A stretch of DNA of 64,000 nucleotides from positions 2,923,501-2,987,500 of the forward strand of contig NZ_CP011492.1 of the NCBI RefSeq assembly GCF_001011035.1, given 5' to 3'. Source of the DNA: Streptomyces sp. CNQ-509. GTDB taxonomy: Bacteria > Actinomycetota > Actinomycetes > Streptomycetales > Streptomycetaceae. The stretch's first letter is position 1. The number at the start of each line of letters is the position of its first letter. The translations under genes were made by a program, and so were the position numbers. The notes below the pieces were generated by a model that was not told the DNA's origin, did no database searches, and worked only from the letters and a program-made list of their open reading frames with translations. Shown here in pieces: positions 1-8,687 of this stretch.

Positions 1-558
1 CACGATCTGGATGGCGGAGGCGCCGGTGCCGACCACGGCGACGCGCTTGCCGCCCAGCGGCACGTCGTGGTCCCAGCGCGCGGAGTGGAAGACCTTGCCG
101 GGGAACGTGTCGAGGCCGGGGATGTCCGGGACCTTCGGGTCGGAGAGCGGGCCGGTCGCGGAGACCACGACGTCGGCGGCGAGTTCGCCGCGCGCCGTGT
201 CGATCTCCCAGCGCAGCTCGTCGTCGTCCCAGCGGATGGCGCGTACCTCGTGGTCGAAGCGGATGTGCTGCCGTATGCCGAAGACGTCGGCGACCTGCTC
301 CAGGTAGTCGCGGATGTGCCGCTGCCCCGAGAAGGTGCGCGGCCACTCGGCGTTGGGCGCGAAGGAGAACGAGTAGAGGTGGGAGGGGACGTCGCAGGCG
401 CAGCCCGGGTAGCTGTTGTCCCGCCAGGTGCCGCCGAGCGTGCTCGCGCGCTCCAGCACGACGAAGTCCGTGATCCCCTCCCGGCGCAGCCGTACGGCGG
501 CGCCCAGGCCGCCGAAGCCGGAGCCGATCACCGCCACCCTGACGTGTTCACGCGTCAT
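1..558 (-). CDS. Flavin-containing / Baeyer-Villiger-type monooxygenase (N-terminal part)
   Basis: Only the N-terminal 186 residues are in the window; the C-terminus lies beyond base 1. The protein begins MTREHVRVAVIGSGFGGLG, an FAD-binding Rossmann GxGxxG. Later comes the family fingerprint FxGxxxHxxxWD (FPGKVFHSARWDH), then a second Rossmann motif VVGTGASA for NADPH. Family knowledge: these cytosolic enzymes use NADPH and O2 to oxygenate ketones or soft nucleophiles through a flavin peroxide. The fingerprint favours a Baeyer-Villiger-like or related type-I FMO; the substrate cannot be told. It is divergent from a MerR regulator 220 bp away, which may control it. The ATG at 558 places the Rossmann motif at the expected distance from the start. 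Confidence 0.88.
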   Translation of the reverse strand, partial: MTREHVRVAVIGSGFGGLGAAVRLRREGITDFVVLERASTLGGTWRDNSYPGCACDVPSHLYSFSFAPNAEWPRTFSGQRHIRDYLEQVADVFGIRQHIRFDHEVRAIRWDDDELRWEIDTARGELAADVVVSATGPLSDPKVPDIPGLDTFPGKVFHSARWDHDVPLGGKRVAVVGTGASAIQIV

Positions 559-777
559 CGCCGTCGTCCTCCCAGCCGTGGAGTCGATTGCGCCAGCATT
601 CACTGGCACGATGAGAGCGTAGGCCCAGTCCTTACCGATGGGTAGGGGGCCGGCGAGATCGACTTCCGCCCTGCGGCGGGGTGTCGGCGGCAGGTCCTAC
701 CCTGGTGGTCGGGGCGTACGGCACGGACCTGCGGGGACGGAAGAAGACCGGTCGAAGACCGGCGGAGGGGACGGACG

Positions 778-1548
778 GTGGGACGCGAATACCGGACGGA
801 GGAGCTGGCCGAGCGCGCCGGCATCACCGTCCGCACCCTGCGCTTCTACCGCGAGCGCAAGCTCCTCCAGCCACCGCGCCGCGAGGGCCGTATCGCCTGG
901 TACGGGGAGGGTCACCTGTCCCGGCTGCGGACGATCGCCGCGCTGCTGGACCGCGGGCACACCCTCGGCGGCATCGCCGAGTTGATCTCCGCCTTCGAGA
1001 GCGGCCGGGACGTGCGGGGCGCGGCCGAGCTGCTCGGCCTGGAGGAGACGCTGACCAAGCCGTGGTCGGAGGAGACCCCGGTGCGCATCACGCCGGAGGA
1101 GCTGGCCGACCGGTTCGCGGGCGAGGTGTCGCCGGAGAACCTGGCGACGTCCATCGACATGGGGTATGTCGCCGTGGAGGGCGAGGAGTTCATCCACGTC
1201 AGCAGGCGGCTGCTGGACGCCTCGTCGAAGCTGGTGGCCAGGGGCGTGCCGCTGGCCGCCGTGCTCGCCGCCGCCCGCGAGGTGCGCGCCCACGCCGACG
1301 ACCTGGCCGAGCTGTTCACCGCGCTCATACGGGCGCACGTGCTGGCCGACGTGATGGAGACGCCGGCGGGCGAGCTGACGGGTGAGCAGGTGGAGCGGCT
1401 GACGGACGCGCTGGAGCAGTTGCGGCCGGTGTCGATGGATGTGCTGGAGGCGGAGGTGGCCATGGCGATGGACCGGCGGGTGCGCAAGGAGTTCGAGGAG
1501 TGGAAGCGCACGCGCGCCGGGTCCACCGCCGAGGAGCCGGAGGGCTGA
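778..1548 (+). CDS. MerR family transcriptional regulator
   Basis: A 256-residue DNA-binding protein starting at GTG (VGREYRTEELAERAGI). The N-terminal winged HTH is a clear MerR domain: YRTEELAERAGITVRTLRFY at residues 4-23 is helix-turn-helix 1, followed by the RIAWYGEGHLSRL wing. The effector region (about 80-256) is mostly helical and lacks the cysteines of metal sensors, so an organic ligand or a protein interaction is more likely. MerR proteins usually activate by untwisting promoters with long spacers. The divergent monooxygenase gene is the obvious candidate target, but this is inferred only from the shared 219-bp intergenic region. Confidence 0.9.
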   Translation: MGREYRTEELAERAGITVRTLRFYRERKLLQPPRREGRIAWYGEGHLSRLRTIAALLDRGHTLGGIAELISAFESGRDVRGAAELLGLEETLTKPWSEETPVRITPEELADRFAGEVSPENLATSIDMGYVAVEGEEFIHVSRRLLDASSKLVARGVPLAAVLAAAREVRAHADDLAELFTALIRAHVLADVMETPAGELTGEQVERLTDALEQLRPVSMDVLEAEVAMAMDRRVRKEFEEWKRTRAGSTAEEPEG

Positions 1549-1678
1549 CCGGCCGGTCCGGCACCGGCGTTCGGGGGCCCCGGCACTCGGCCGCGGGCGG
1601 CACGTCGCCGGAGGCCAGGTCCGGAGCCGTGGCGCCGCCGCGGCGCGACCGGGCCCGGTCACGGGGCCCGGCGGGCGT

Positions 1679-2683
1679 TCACCGGGGTTCCGGCAGCCAC
1701 CAACGGGCCTTGTAGATCCCGCTGTCGGGCAGCTTGAACGCGCCCTCCGGGTTGTGGGCCGACACCGTCGTCGTCCACCACGTCTTGCCGAGGCCCGGCT
1801 CCGGGACGGTCGTGGCGACCCGGCCGCTGCCCGGCACGTCGCTGACCGCCTTCACGCTGCGCCTGCTGATCTGCGCGGCGCCGGCGAAGTCCTGGCTGAA
1901 CTCACGCCGGGCGATGTCGTACTGGTACACCCCGTAGTTGGTGGTCAGCCACAGCCGGCCGGGGCGGCTCGCGACGAGGCTGAGGTCGTGCCCGCCGGCC
2001 CGCACGCCGTCGGGGTGCGGCAGCGCGGCGCTGTCGACACGGGTGAGCGTGGGCGCGGCGGGGGTGCCGCCGACCCTGAGGGCGATCAGCTCGTCGTAGC
2101 CTATGGCCCACAGCAGGCCGTTCCTGGTGTCCCACTGCAGCCCGTGCGCGTCGTCGAAGCGGTATTCGAAGTACGTGGCGGTCGCCGGGCCCTGCGAGGC
2201 GGCGTAGAGGCGGATGGTGTCGCCCGTGCTGCCGGCGACGGCCACGTTGCCGTCGGGGAGCAGCTCGACGCTGTGCGGGTTGACCGAGTCCGTACCGCCG
2301 GCGAGGGCACCGGCCCAGTAGCGCCGTCCCGTGGGCACCTCGACGACGGCGGCGAAGCCGAACGAGGCGCTGGTGAGCAGGTACGTACGGCCCTTGTGAC
2401 GGCGGGCCTTGGCCTCGTCGACGTACGTCCAGCTCGCCTGCGGGACCAGGTCCGCGTACCGCTCGTCGCCCTCCGGCGAGAACGCCCAGCGCACGGCGTC
2501 CGGCGAGTCCCACGGCAGCCGGGAGTCGAGGATGAGGACGCGGCGGGACTTCTGGTCGGTGACGGCGACGGGCGGGGTGGGCCTGCTGCCGGCCGCGTGC
2601 GCGGCGGCGGCGGGGAGCGTGGCCGCCGCGCCCGCGCCGAGCGCGGTGAGCAGGGCCGTACGACGTGTGGGTCTGCCGGTCAT
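1679..2683 (-). CDS. Tat-exported DUF6528 family beta-propeller-like protein
   Basis: 334 residues. The start at 2683 is chosen for its AGGAG six bases upstream and because it directly precedes a twin-arginine signal (TGRPTRRTALLTALGAGAAA, ending near AHAAG). The mature part begins VAVTDQKSRRVLILD and contains repeated propeller-like strands (NPHSVELLPDGNVAVAG, LTTNYGVYQYDI). This matches my memory of the DUF6528 family, secreted proteins of unknown function common in Streptomyces. No catalytic motif is visible. Export of a folded protein through Tat is inferred from the RR motif. It stands alone, divergent from the sigma factor gene at 2837. Confidence 0.8.
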   Translation of the reverse strand: MTGRPTRRTALLTALGAGAAATLPAAAAHAAGSRPTPPVAVTDQKSRRVLILDSRLPWDSPDAVRWAFSPEGDERYADLVPQASWTYVDEAKARRHKGRTYLLTSASFGFAAVVEVPTGRRYWAGALAGGTDSVNPHSVELLPDGNVAVAGSTGDTIRLYAASQGPATATYFEYRFDDAHGLQWDTRNGLLWAIGYDELIALRVGGTPAAPTLTRVDSAALPHPDGVRAGGHDLSLVASRPGRLWLTTNYGVYQYDIARREFSQDFAGAAQISRRSVKAVSDVPGSGRVATTVPEPGLGKTWWTTTVSAHNPEGAFKLPDSGIYKARWWLPEPR

Positions 2684-2836
2684 GGGCACTCCTGATCGGT
2701 TTGCTCTGATCAACATCATCCGCACAGTGCCACGCGAAACGACGGGAAGTAAGCCCTTGCGGTGGCCGGTTGGTGAATTCTGCGCATCTGTCCCACCCGG
2801 TGACCGTTGTCAGTGGCCGCCCGTACGATGGCGCAC

Positions 2837-3844
2837 GTGACCAGAGAAACGGTGGCGGACCCCGCCGCAGAAGAGCCGGTGGAGAAGCGCCTGGAGTCCC
2901 ACCGCATCGAGCTGACCGGGTACTGCTATCGCATGCTCGGCTCCGCCTTCGAGGCCGAGGACGCGGTCCAGGAGACGATGGTGCGCGCCTGGAAGGGCTT
3001 CGAGCGCTTCGAGGGCCGCGCGTCGATGCGCTCGTGGTTGTACCGCATCGCCACCAATGTCTGTTTCGACATGCACGGCAGTCCCCAGCGCCGCGCCCGC
3101 CCGATGGACCTGTCGTCCCCCGGCGCCGCCACCACGCCCCCGGAGGCCGCCCTCGGCGCGGCCCTTCCGGAGACCACGTGGCTGGAGCCGATGCCGGACA
3201 CGAAGGTGCTCCCCGCGGGGGGCGACCCCGCCGAGGTCGCGGCCCAGCGCGACTCCGTGCGCCTCGCCTTCGTCGCCGCGCTCCAGCACCTGCCGCCCCG
3301 CCAGCGCGTGGTGCTGATCCTGCGGGACGTGTTCGCCTGGAAGGCGAGCGAGGTCGCGGAGCTGCTGGAGACCTCCGTGGCGTCGGTGAACAGCGCGCTG
3401 CAGCGCGCCCGCGCCACGCTGGCCGCCGAGGCCCCCGCCGACAGCGAGCCCGCCAAGCCGCTGGACGCGGACCAGCAGCGCTTCCTCGAGCGGTACGTGG
3501 ACGCCTTCGAGCGGTACGACCTGGATGCGCTCACGGCGCTCATGCGCGAGGACGTCATCCTCTCCATGCCCCCGCTCCCGCTCTGGCTGCAGGGCCCGGA
3601 GGACATCCGCACCTGGTTCCTCGGCACCGGCTCGGTCTGCCGCGGCTCCCGCCTCATCCCCTGCTCGGCGAACGGCATGCCGGCCTTCGCGCAGTACCAC
3701 CCGGATCCCGAGAGCGGCGGTCACCGCGGCTGGGCGATCCAGGTCCTGGAGATCGAGGACGGCAAGGTCACCCATTTGAACAGCTTCCTGGGCGTGGAGC
3801 GGCTCTTCCCGCTCTTCGGCCTGCCGCTGGTACTGAAGGACTGA
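2837..3844 (+). CDS. ECF sigma-70 factor with SnoaL-like C-terminal domain (SigG/TIGR02960 type)
   Basis: An extracytoplasmic-function sigma factor of about 335 residues. Region 2 is clear (ELTGYCYRMLGSAFEAEDAV, then MRSWLYRIATNVCFD). Region 4 follows (ALQHLPPRQRVVLILRDVFA with the HTH EVAELLETSVASVNSALQRA), then a roughly 130-residue SnoaL-like extension (FLERYVDAFERYDLDALTAL to the end). Such fused extensions regulate the sigma factor in place of a classical anti-sigma; no anti-sigma gene is adjacent. TACGAT at 2824-2829 lies seven bases before GTG 2837, suggesting a leaderless transcript. ATG at 2828 and TTG at 2807 are alternative starts in the same frame. Confidence 0.85.
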   Translation: MTRETVADPAAEEPVEKRLESHRIELTGYCYRMLGSAFEAEDAVQETMVRAWKGFERFEGRASMRSWLYRIATNVCFDMHGSPQRRARPMDLSSPGAATTPPEAALGAALPETTWLEPMPDTKVLPAGGDPAEVAAQRDSVRLAFVAALQHLPPRQRVVLILRDVFAWKASEVAELLETSVASVNSALQRARATLAAEAPADSEPAKPLDADQQRFLERYVDAFERYDLDALTALMREDVILSMPPLPLWLQGPEDIRTWFLGTGSVCRGSRLIPCSANGMPAFAQYHPDPESGGHRGWAIQVLEIEDGKVTHLNSFLGVERLFPLFGLPLVLKD

Positions 3845-4092
3845 GCGCGGCCGGACCTGCGAGGCCCGGCAGGGGGGTCTTCCCCACCGCCGGCCGGCCA
3901 CCGCGCCCGGCTCCCGCCGCGGCCCGGTTCGCCACGGCCGGTGTGCTCCGGCGCGTCCCCCGCGGAAGCCGCGCGCCCCGGCCCGATGCGCCGCAGACCT
4001 GTGCAGTGCGGCACGTCCGCCACGGCCTGATCCGCCCCGGCTCATCCGTTGCGGCCCGTTCCGCCACGGCGCGCCGCGTCGGCCCCCGTCCG

Positions 4093-5430
4093 CTATGGCC
4101 CGTCCGGCGAGGACTCCGCGCGGGTCTGCAGCAGCGTGCGCTCCTGCGCGTTGCGTGTCAGCTCCGCCGCCCGCGCGAACTCCTCCCGCGCCTCCTCCAC
4201 CCGCCCCAGCCGCCGCAGCAGGTCGCCGCGCACGCTCGGCAGCAGGTGGTAGTCCTTCAGCGCCGGCTCGTCCGCGAGCCCGTCGACGATCCGCAGCGCG
4301 TCCTCCGGCCCGTACGCCATGGACACCGCCACCGCCCGGTTCAGCTCCACCACCGGCGACGGCGCCACCCGCGCCAGCGCCTCGTACAGCCGGACGACCT
4401 GCCCCCAGTCCGTGGACTCCGCCCGCGGCGCCCGCGCGTGGCAGGCGGCGATCGCCGCCTGGAGCGCGTACGGGCCGGGTCCCGGCGCCCCCGCCGCGAC
4501 CAGCGACTGCGCCCGCGCCAGCGCCGCGAACCCGCGCCGGATCAGCAGGTGGTCCCACCGCCCGCGGTTCTGCTCCAGCAGCAGCACCGGCTCGCCGTCG
4601 GGCCCGGTGCGCGCCGCCGCGCGCGACGCCTGGATCTCCAGCAGCGCCGCGAGACCGTGCACCTCGGGGTCCTTCGGCATCAGCCCCGCCAGCACGCGCG
4701 CCAGCCGCAGCGCGTCCTCGCAGAGCCCCGGGCGCATCCAGTCGTCGCCCGCGGTCGCCGAGTAGCCCTCGTTGAAGATCAGGTAGATGACCTCCAGCAC
4801 CGACTCCAGCCGCTCCGCCCGCTCCGGCCCCTGCGGCTGCTCGAACGGCACCTCCGCCTTCGCCAGCGTCCGCTTCGCCCGTACGATGCGCTGCGCCACC
4901 GTCGGCTCCGTGACCAGGAACGCCCGCGCGATCTCCTCCGTCGTGAGCCCGCCCAGCAGCCGCAGCGTGAGCGCCACCCGCGCGGGCGTGGAGAGCACCG
5001 GGTGGCAGGCCGTGAAGACCAGCCGCAGCAGGTCGTCCCCGATGTCGTCGTCGAGGACCGCGGCGAGCTGCGCCTCGCCCTCCGGGCGGCGGCTCTCCAG
5101 GTCGTGGCCGATCTCCGCCAGCTTGCGCGCGTAGCGCTCCTTGCGGCGTACGAGGTCGATGGCCCGCCGCCTGGCCGTGGCCATGAGCCACGCGCCGGGG
5201 TTGTCGGGCACGCCCGACTCGGGCCACTGCTCCAGCGCCGCGACCAGCGCGTCCTGCGCCAGTTCCTCCGCGACGCCGATGTCGCGCACGATACGGGCCA
5301 CGCCCGCGATGATCCGCGCGGACTCGATCCGCCAGACCGCCGCCACGGCGCGGTCGGCGGCCCCCCGCGCGGCGGCGGGCGGGCCTGGTGTGTCCTCCCG
5401 CCGGGCGCGGGCGTCCTGCGAAGCCGTCAC
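4093..5430 (-). CDS. ECF42-type RNA polymerase sigma factor with TPR-like C-terminal extension
   Basis: 445 residues. Region 2 (ESARIIAGVARIVRDIGVAE, then WLMATARRRAIDLVRRKER) and region 4 (RVALTLRLLGGLTTEEIARA, FLVTEPTVAQRIVRAKRTL) are followed by a long helical extension (about residues 180-445) containing FNEGYSA and WDHLLIRRGFAAL. That layout is the ECF42 (DUF6596) group, typically encoded beside DGPF/YCII proteins. Exactly this is seen here: the DGPF gene at 5504-5860 lies just upstream on the same strand, 73 bp away. Known work ties ECF42 extensions to sigma activity; the signal is usually unknown. The start is a GTG with only a weak ribosome site, so a few N-terminal residues are uncertain. 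Confidence 0.9.
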   Translation of the reverse strand: MTASQDARARREDTPGPPAAARGAADRAVAAVWRIESARIIAGVARIVRDIGVAEELAQDALVAALEQWPESGVPDNPGAWLMATARRRAIDLVRRKERYARKLAEIGHDLESRRPEGEAQLAAVLDDDIGDDLLRLVFTACHPVLSTPARVALTLRLLGGLTTEEIARAFLVTEPTVAQRIVRAKRTLAKAEVPFEQPQGPERAERLESVLEVIYLIFNEGYSATAGDDWMRPGLCEDALRLARVLAGLMPKDPEVHGLAALLEIQASRAAARTGPDGEPVLLLEQNRGRWDHLLIRRGFAALARAQSLVAAGAPGPGPYALQAAIAACHARAPRAESTDWGQVVRLYEALARVAPSPVVELNRAVAVSMAYGPEDALRIVDGLADEPALKDYHLLPSVRGDLLRRLGRVEEAREEFARAAELTRNAQERTLLQTRAESSPDGP

Positions 5431-5503
5431 AGCCCCACATCAGAACAGCCCGCCCCGGCCGAAGGCAACTCACAACGGCCCTGACCTGGGCCGTCATGTG
5501 CGG

Positions 5504-5860
5504 CTACGGCTCCATGATCTCCCGCAGCTCAACGGTGATGGTCCACTCCTCGCCGTGCGCCTTCAGGAACCGGTTGGCCCACTCCATCGCCTCTTCCTTC
5601 GACTTGACCTGGGCGATGAGATAGCCGCCGACGAGTTCCTTGGACTCGGTGAAAGGACCGTCGACCACGGAGATCTTCCCGTGGTCGGAGACGACCCGTA
5701 CGGCCTCCTCGTTGGGCTTCAGCCCGGCGGTGTCGAGCAGCACGCCGGACTTGGTCATCTCCTCCAGCAGCTTGCCCATCTCGTCCATGACCTCCTGGCT
5801 GGGCATCCCGTCGGCGGGGCTGTTCTCCAGGTCGGGCTCGATCAGCATCATGTAGCGCAT
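5504..5860 (-). CDS. YCII-related DGPF-domain protein, partner of the ECF42 sigma factor
   Basis: 118 residues starting MRYMMLIEPDLENSPADG, with GAGGAG upstream of ATG 5860. The diagnostic DGPF motif is present (VVDGPFTESKELVGGYLIAQ), plus a ferredoxin-like alpha/beta pattern. Such proteins are small cytoplasmic dimers of uncertain chemistry. They are classically linked to ECF42 sigma factors, being co-encoded and often part of the regulon. The order here, DGPF gene then sigma gene on the minus strand, fits one transcription unit. A longer reading from upstream is possible but lacks a ribosome site. Confidence 0.88.
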   Translation of the reverse strand: MRYMMLIEPDLENSPADGMPSQEVMDEMGKLLEEMTKSGVLLDTAGLKPNEEAVRVVSDHGKISVVDGPFTESKELVGGYLIAQVKSKEEAMEWANRFLKAHGEEWTITVELREIMEP

Positions 5861-5968
5861 CGCGCGTCTCCTCGTTCTCGTCACGGGCGGCCCGGTGCCG
5901 TCCTTCTGCCCATGCGTCGAACGGCACCCTGCCGGATCGACACCCCGCCGGAAGTTTTTTCCACGCCC

Positions 5969-6883
5969 TCAGCGCGCCACGAACTCGACCCGGAACATCC
6001 GGGGCCAGTACTTGCCGGTGAGCAGGAACTCGTCGCCGCCGGGGACCGCGGCGATCCCGTTGAGCTCGCGCGCCCCGGCCCGCAGCTCGGCGGGCCCGAG
6101 CAGCCCCGCGGCGTCGATGTCGGCGGTGACGGCGCCGGTGTCCGGGTCGATACGGACCAGGGTGTCGGTCTGGTAGACGTTCGCGTAGACGCTGCCGTCA
6201 GGGGTGCACTCCAGCTCGTTGAGCTGGTCGACGGGGGCGCCGGCGCGGGTGACGTCCACGTGTCCCGTGGGCTCGAACGTCTCCGGGTCGCGGAACGTGA
6301 GCCGGGCGCTGCCGTCGCTCATGACGAGCCGGCCGCCGGTGCCGCCGTCCGTACGGTCCAGGCACAGGCCCCAGCCCTCGCCCTCGTAGCGCACGCGGCG
6401 CAGCTCCTTGAGGGTGTCGGCCTCGCGCTCGAAGGCGATGCCGTTCTGCCAGGTGAGCTGCCAGAGCCGGGGGCCGACGAGGGTCAGGCCCTCCCCGAAG
6501 AACGGGGCGGGCAGATCGCGGCGGACAGTGGGGGCGCCGCCGACGGGGCCGCGGCGTACGGAGGAGCTGCCCTCCAGTCCCGTGCTCTCGTAGAGGACGT
6601 CCCCGCGCAGCTCCAGGCCCTGCGTGAACGCCTCGGCGTCATGCGGCAGGCGCTCCAGCACCCGTACCCGCAGCTCCTGTACGTCCCCGTCCGTGGGTGC
6701 CGGGCTCCGGCCGTTCCCTCCTCCGCCGGCTACGCTCTCACTGGCGGGGGTACCCCCTCCCCCACCGGCTACGCCCTCACTGGCGGGGGTACCCCCATTG
6801 GCCGCCGCCTCGGGGTCCCCGGTCGAGCACGCGGCCAGCGCCACGGCGAGGAGGGCGGAGGCGGTCACGGCGAAGCGGCGCAT
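5969..6883 (-). CDS. Glutaminyl-peptide cyclotransferase, predicted lipoprotein
   Basis: 304 residues starting MRRFAVTASALLAVALAACS, a signal peptide ending in a lipobox (LAAC). It should therefore be exported and lipid-anchored at the outer face of the membrane. The mature domain resembles the plant/bacterial type of glutaminyl cyclase, a five-bladed propeller: PHDAEAFTQGLEL, YESTGLEGSSSVR, LTWQNGIAFERE, NELECTPDGSVYANVY and ELNGIAAVPGGDEFLLTGK are typical blade motifs. It converts N-terminal Gln to pyroglutamate on peptides. Between lipobox and domain lies a low-complexity linker made of two near-identical 39-bp DNA units (6728-6795), an unusual recent duplication. ATG 6883 is chosen because it creates the lipoprotein signal. 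Confidence 0.9.
   Translation of the reverse strand: MRRFAVTASALLAVALAACSTGDPEAAANGGTPASEGVAGGGGGTPASESVAGGGGNGRSPAPTDGDVQELRVRVLERLPHDAEAFTQGLELRGDVLYESTGLEGSSSVRRGPVGGAPTVRRDLPAPFFGEGLTLVGPRLWQLTWQNGIAFEREADTLKELRRVRYEGEGWGLCLDRTDGGTGGRLVMSDGSARLTFRDPETFEPTGHVDVTRAGAPVDQLNELECTPDGSVYANVYQTDTLVRIDPDTGAVTADIDAAGLLGPAELRAGARELNGIAAVPGGDEFLLTGKYWPRMFRVEFVAR
6728..6795. repeat. Two-copy 39-bp direct repeat inside the glutaminyl cyclase linker
   Basis: Near-identical blocks begin at 6728 and 6767 (offset 39 bp, divisible by 3). Each carries the palindromic core GGGGGTACCCC. They encode the repeated linker GGTPASE(G/S)VAGGGG, so reading frame is kept. No other copy was noticed in the window. Confidence 0.85.
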
Positions 6884-7053
6884 GCGGCCACCATGGCACA
6901 GCCGCCGCACACCACGGGGGCGGGGCGGCTTCGCCATGTCGTCGGCGGAGCGGCGGCAGAGGGGGTCGCTGGAGGGGCGGGGGGTGCGGGAGCGAGGGCG
7001 GTGGGCGCTACGGGGGCGGGGCGCCCCGGGCACCGCCGTGCCGGTCGCCGTGG

Positions 7054-8499
7054 TCAGGCGGGGGCCCGGTGCGCCGGGCCCCCGCCTGGGCCCGGTGCGC
7101 CGGATAAGCGGGAGCAACCGGCGTGGTGCGGCGCCAGGGCGGCGCCGCCGGACGCGGCGGCACCCGCGAGGATGAGCGCCGCCACCGCGGGAGACGGGCC
7201 CGCGGAGGCGGCGTTCTCCGGCGCCGGGACCCGGGGTGCGGGGGTCTCGGGCGCCGGGGCGTGGGGGGGCGTGGCCTCGGAGGTACGGGGCTCGCCGCCC
7301 CGCGTCGCGGCGTGCGCGGCACCGGGGTGACCCGTACCGGCACGGCCGGGCCCGGCGTGCGCCGCGTCCGCTTGGCCACGGCCGGATTCAGGCACACCTG
7401 CCCTGGACACATCCGTCCCGGGCCGGTCGGACCCGCCCGCCTCCGGCCCGGCCTCGGCGGCCGGGGCGGTCTCGTAGAGCGCCGCCGCCGCTGCGGCGCC
7501 CGCGTGGTACGCGGGGGTGGGCGCGGGTACGGAGCCGGGAGCGGGCCCGGACCCGGCCGGCTCGGGCGGTGCGACCGGTTCGGGCGGCGCGGCGGGAGCC
7601 GGCACCCTGCCGGTGACCGGCGCCGCGGCCTCGTCCGCCGGCTCCGTGGCGGGCGCGCCGGCCGGCTCCGCCGGCGGCGTACGGTGCGCCTGGACCGTCA
7701 GCTCTATGAGCCCCGCCGCCGCGACCGCGCCGGCCCCGATGGCGAGCAGGGCGCCCAGCGCCCCGTACCGCACCGTCTCGCCCAGCGCCGTGACGCCGAC
7801 CGCCGCCGCTACCACGGGATTGACCACCGTCAGCGTCGCCAGCGGCGCCGACAGCCCCGCGCCGCGGTACGCCGCCTGCGACAGCAGCAGCCCGGCCGGG
7901 GCGAGGATCCCGATCATGCCGATGGCCAGCGGGTCGGTGAAGTCCGCGGTGACGTCCTTGGTGAACACCGACGCCATGCCGAACGCCGCGCCCGAGGCCA
8001 CCGCCAGCGTCACGCTGCGGGCCGCCACGTGCCGGATCCGCGCGCCCGCCAGCGTCAGCACGGCCAGCACCGCCACCGTCGCCGCGGCCAGCGCCAGCGC
8101 CGTCGTCCCGCCCAGCTCCCGCGACTCCACGGGGTCGACCAGCATCAGGAGCACCACGAGCCCCACGGTCGACAGCAGCGCGCCGCGCCAGGCGGCCCGC
8201 CCCGCGCGGCGGCTGAAGAAGATCGCCGCCATCGGCAGCGCGAAGACGATGGTCAGGGCGCCCAGCGGCTGCACCAGGCTCAGCGGCCCGTAGGCGAGCG
8301 CCACCACGTGCAGCAGCGCGCCCGAGGCGTTGAGCACGACGGAGGCCCACCAGCTCCCGCGGTGCAGCGGCGCGAACGCCCCGCCCGCACCGTCGGCGTC
8401 GGTGGTGGTGGCCGCGACACGCTCCTGGACGAGTGCGGCGCCGGCGTACGCCACCGCTGACACCAGCGAAAGCAGCACCGACAGCATGAGTGGGCTCAT
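7054..8499 (-). CDS. DMT (EamA/NIPA-like) family permease with long disordered tail
   Basis: 481 residues. The first ~285 contain about nine or ten hydrophobic segments arranged like drug/metabolite transporters (LSLVSAVAYAGAALVQERVA, LVQPLGALTIVFALPMAAIF, VNPVVAAAVGVTALGETVRY). The rest is Pro/Ala/Glu-rich and probably disordered, with one further hydrophobic stretch near the end (VAALILAGAAASGGAALA). Substrate unknown: family members move metabolites or Mg2+. The long tail is unlike the usual ~300-residue length. Two palindromes lie directly upstream (8507-8538) and may be an operator. The gene appears monocistronic. Confidence 0.82.
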   Translation of the reverse strand: MSPLMLSVLLSLVSAVAYAGAALVQERVAATTTDADGAGGAFAPLHRGSWWASVVLNASGALLHVVALAYGPLSLVQPLGALTIVFALPMAAIFFSRRAGRAAWRGALLSTVGLVVLLMLVDPVESRELGGTTALALAAATVAVLAVLTLAGARIRHVAARSVTLAVASGAAFGMASVFTKDVTADFTDPLAIGMIGILAPAGLLLSQAAYRGAGLSAPLATLTVVNPVVAAAVGVTALGETVRYGALGALLAIGAGAVAAAGLIELTVQAHRTPPAEPAGAPATEPADEAAAPVTGRVPAPAAPPEPVAPPEPAGSGPAPGSVPAPTPAYHAGAAAAAALYETAPAAEAGPEAGGSDRPGTDVSRAGVPESGRGQADAAHAGPGRAGTGHPGAAHAATRGGEPRTSEATPPHAPAPETPAPRVPAPENAASAGPSPAVAALILAGAAASGGAALAPHHAGCSRLSGAPGPGGGPAHRAPA

Positions 8500-8506
8500 A
8501 TAGCAA

Positions 8507-8538
8507 CGATCGCGCGATCGATGACGAAAGTCGTCATC
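8507..8538. promoter_or_regulatory. Adjacent palindromes upstream of the DMT permease
   Basis: CGATCGCGCGATCG at 8507-8520 is a perfect 14-bp palindrome only 8 bp from the ATG at 8499. It abuts an 8-bp inverted repeat (GATGACGA-AAG-TCGTCATC, 8520-8538). This is a candidate operator or 5'-UTR hairpin; no regulator gene is adjacent. Confidence 0.5.
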
Positions 8539-8687
8539 CTGGCGGATGCTCTGGGTCGTACTGCCGGAGCAGTACGACCGCCGTGGGAACCCCTCCCGGG
8601 TCGCATTCCACGCCCGCCAACGGTCCGGCCCGGCAATCGACTACCGGCCGGTAGGCAGGTGCCGGCGCGTGGCGGCGCGGAGCCGGC

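Noticed and set aside
559..777. MerR-type operator between the monooxygenase and merR genes
   Set aside because: CTTACC-GAT-GGGTAG near 632-646 is only an imperfect dyad; too weak to annotate.
2770..5484. Very long plus- and minus-strand open frames spanning both sigma factor genes
   Set aside because: Arg/Pro/Gly/Ala-rich shadow translations typical of high-GC DNA; they run through two well-supported genes in opposite directions.
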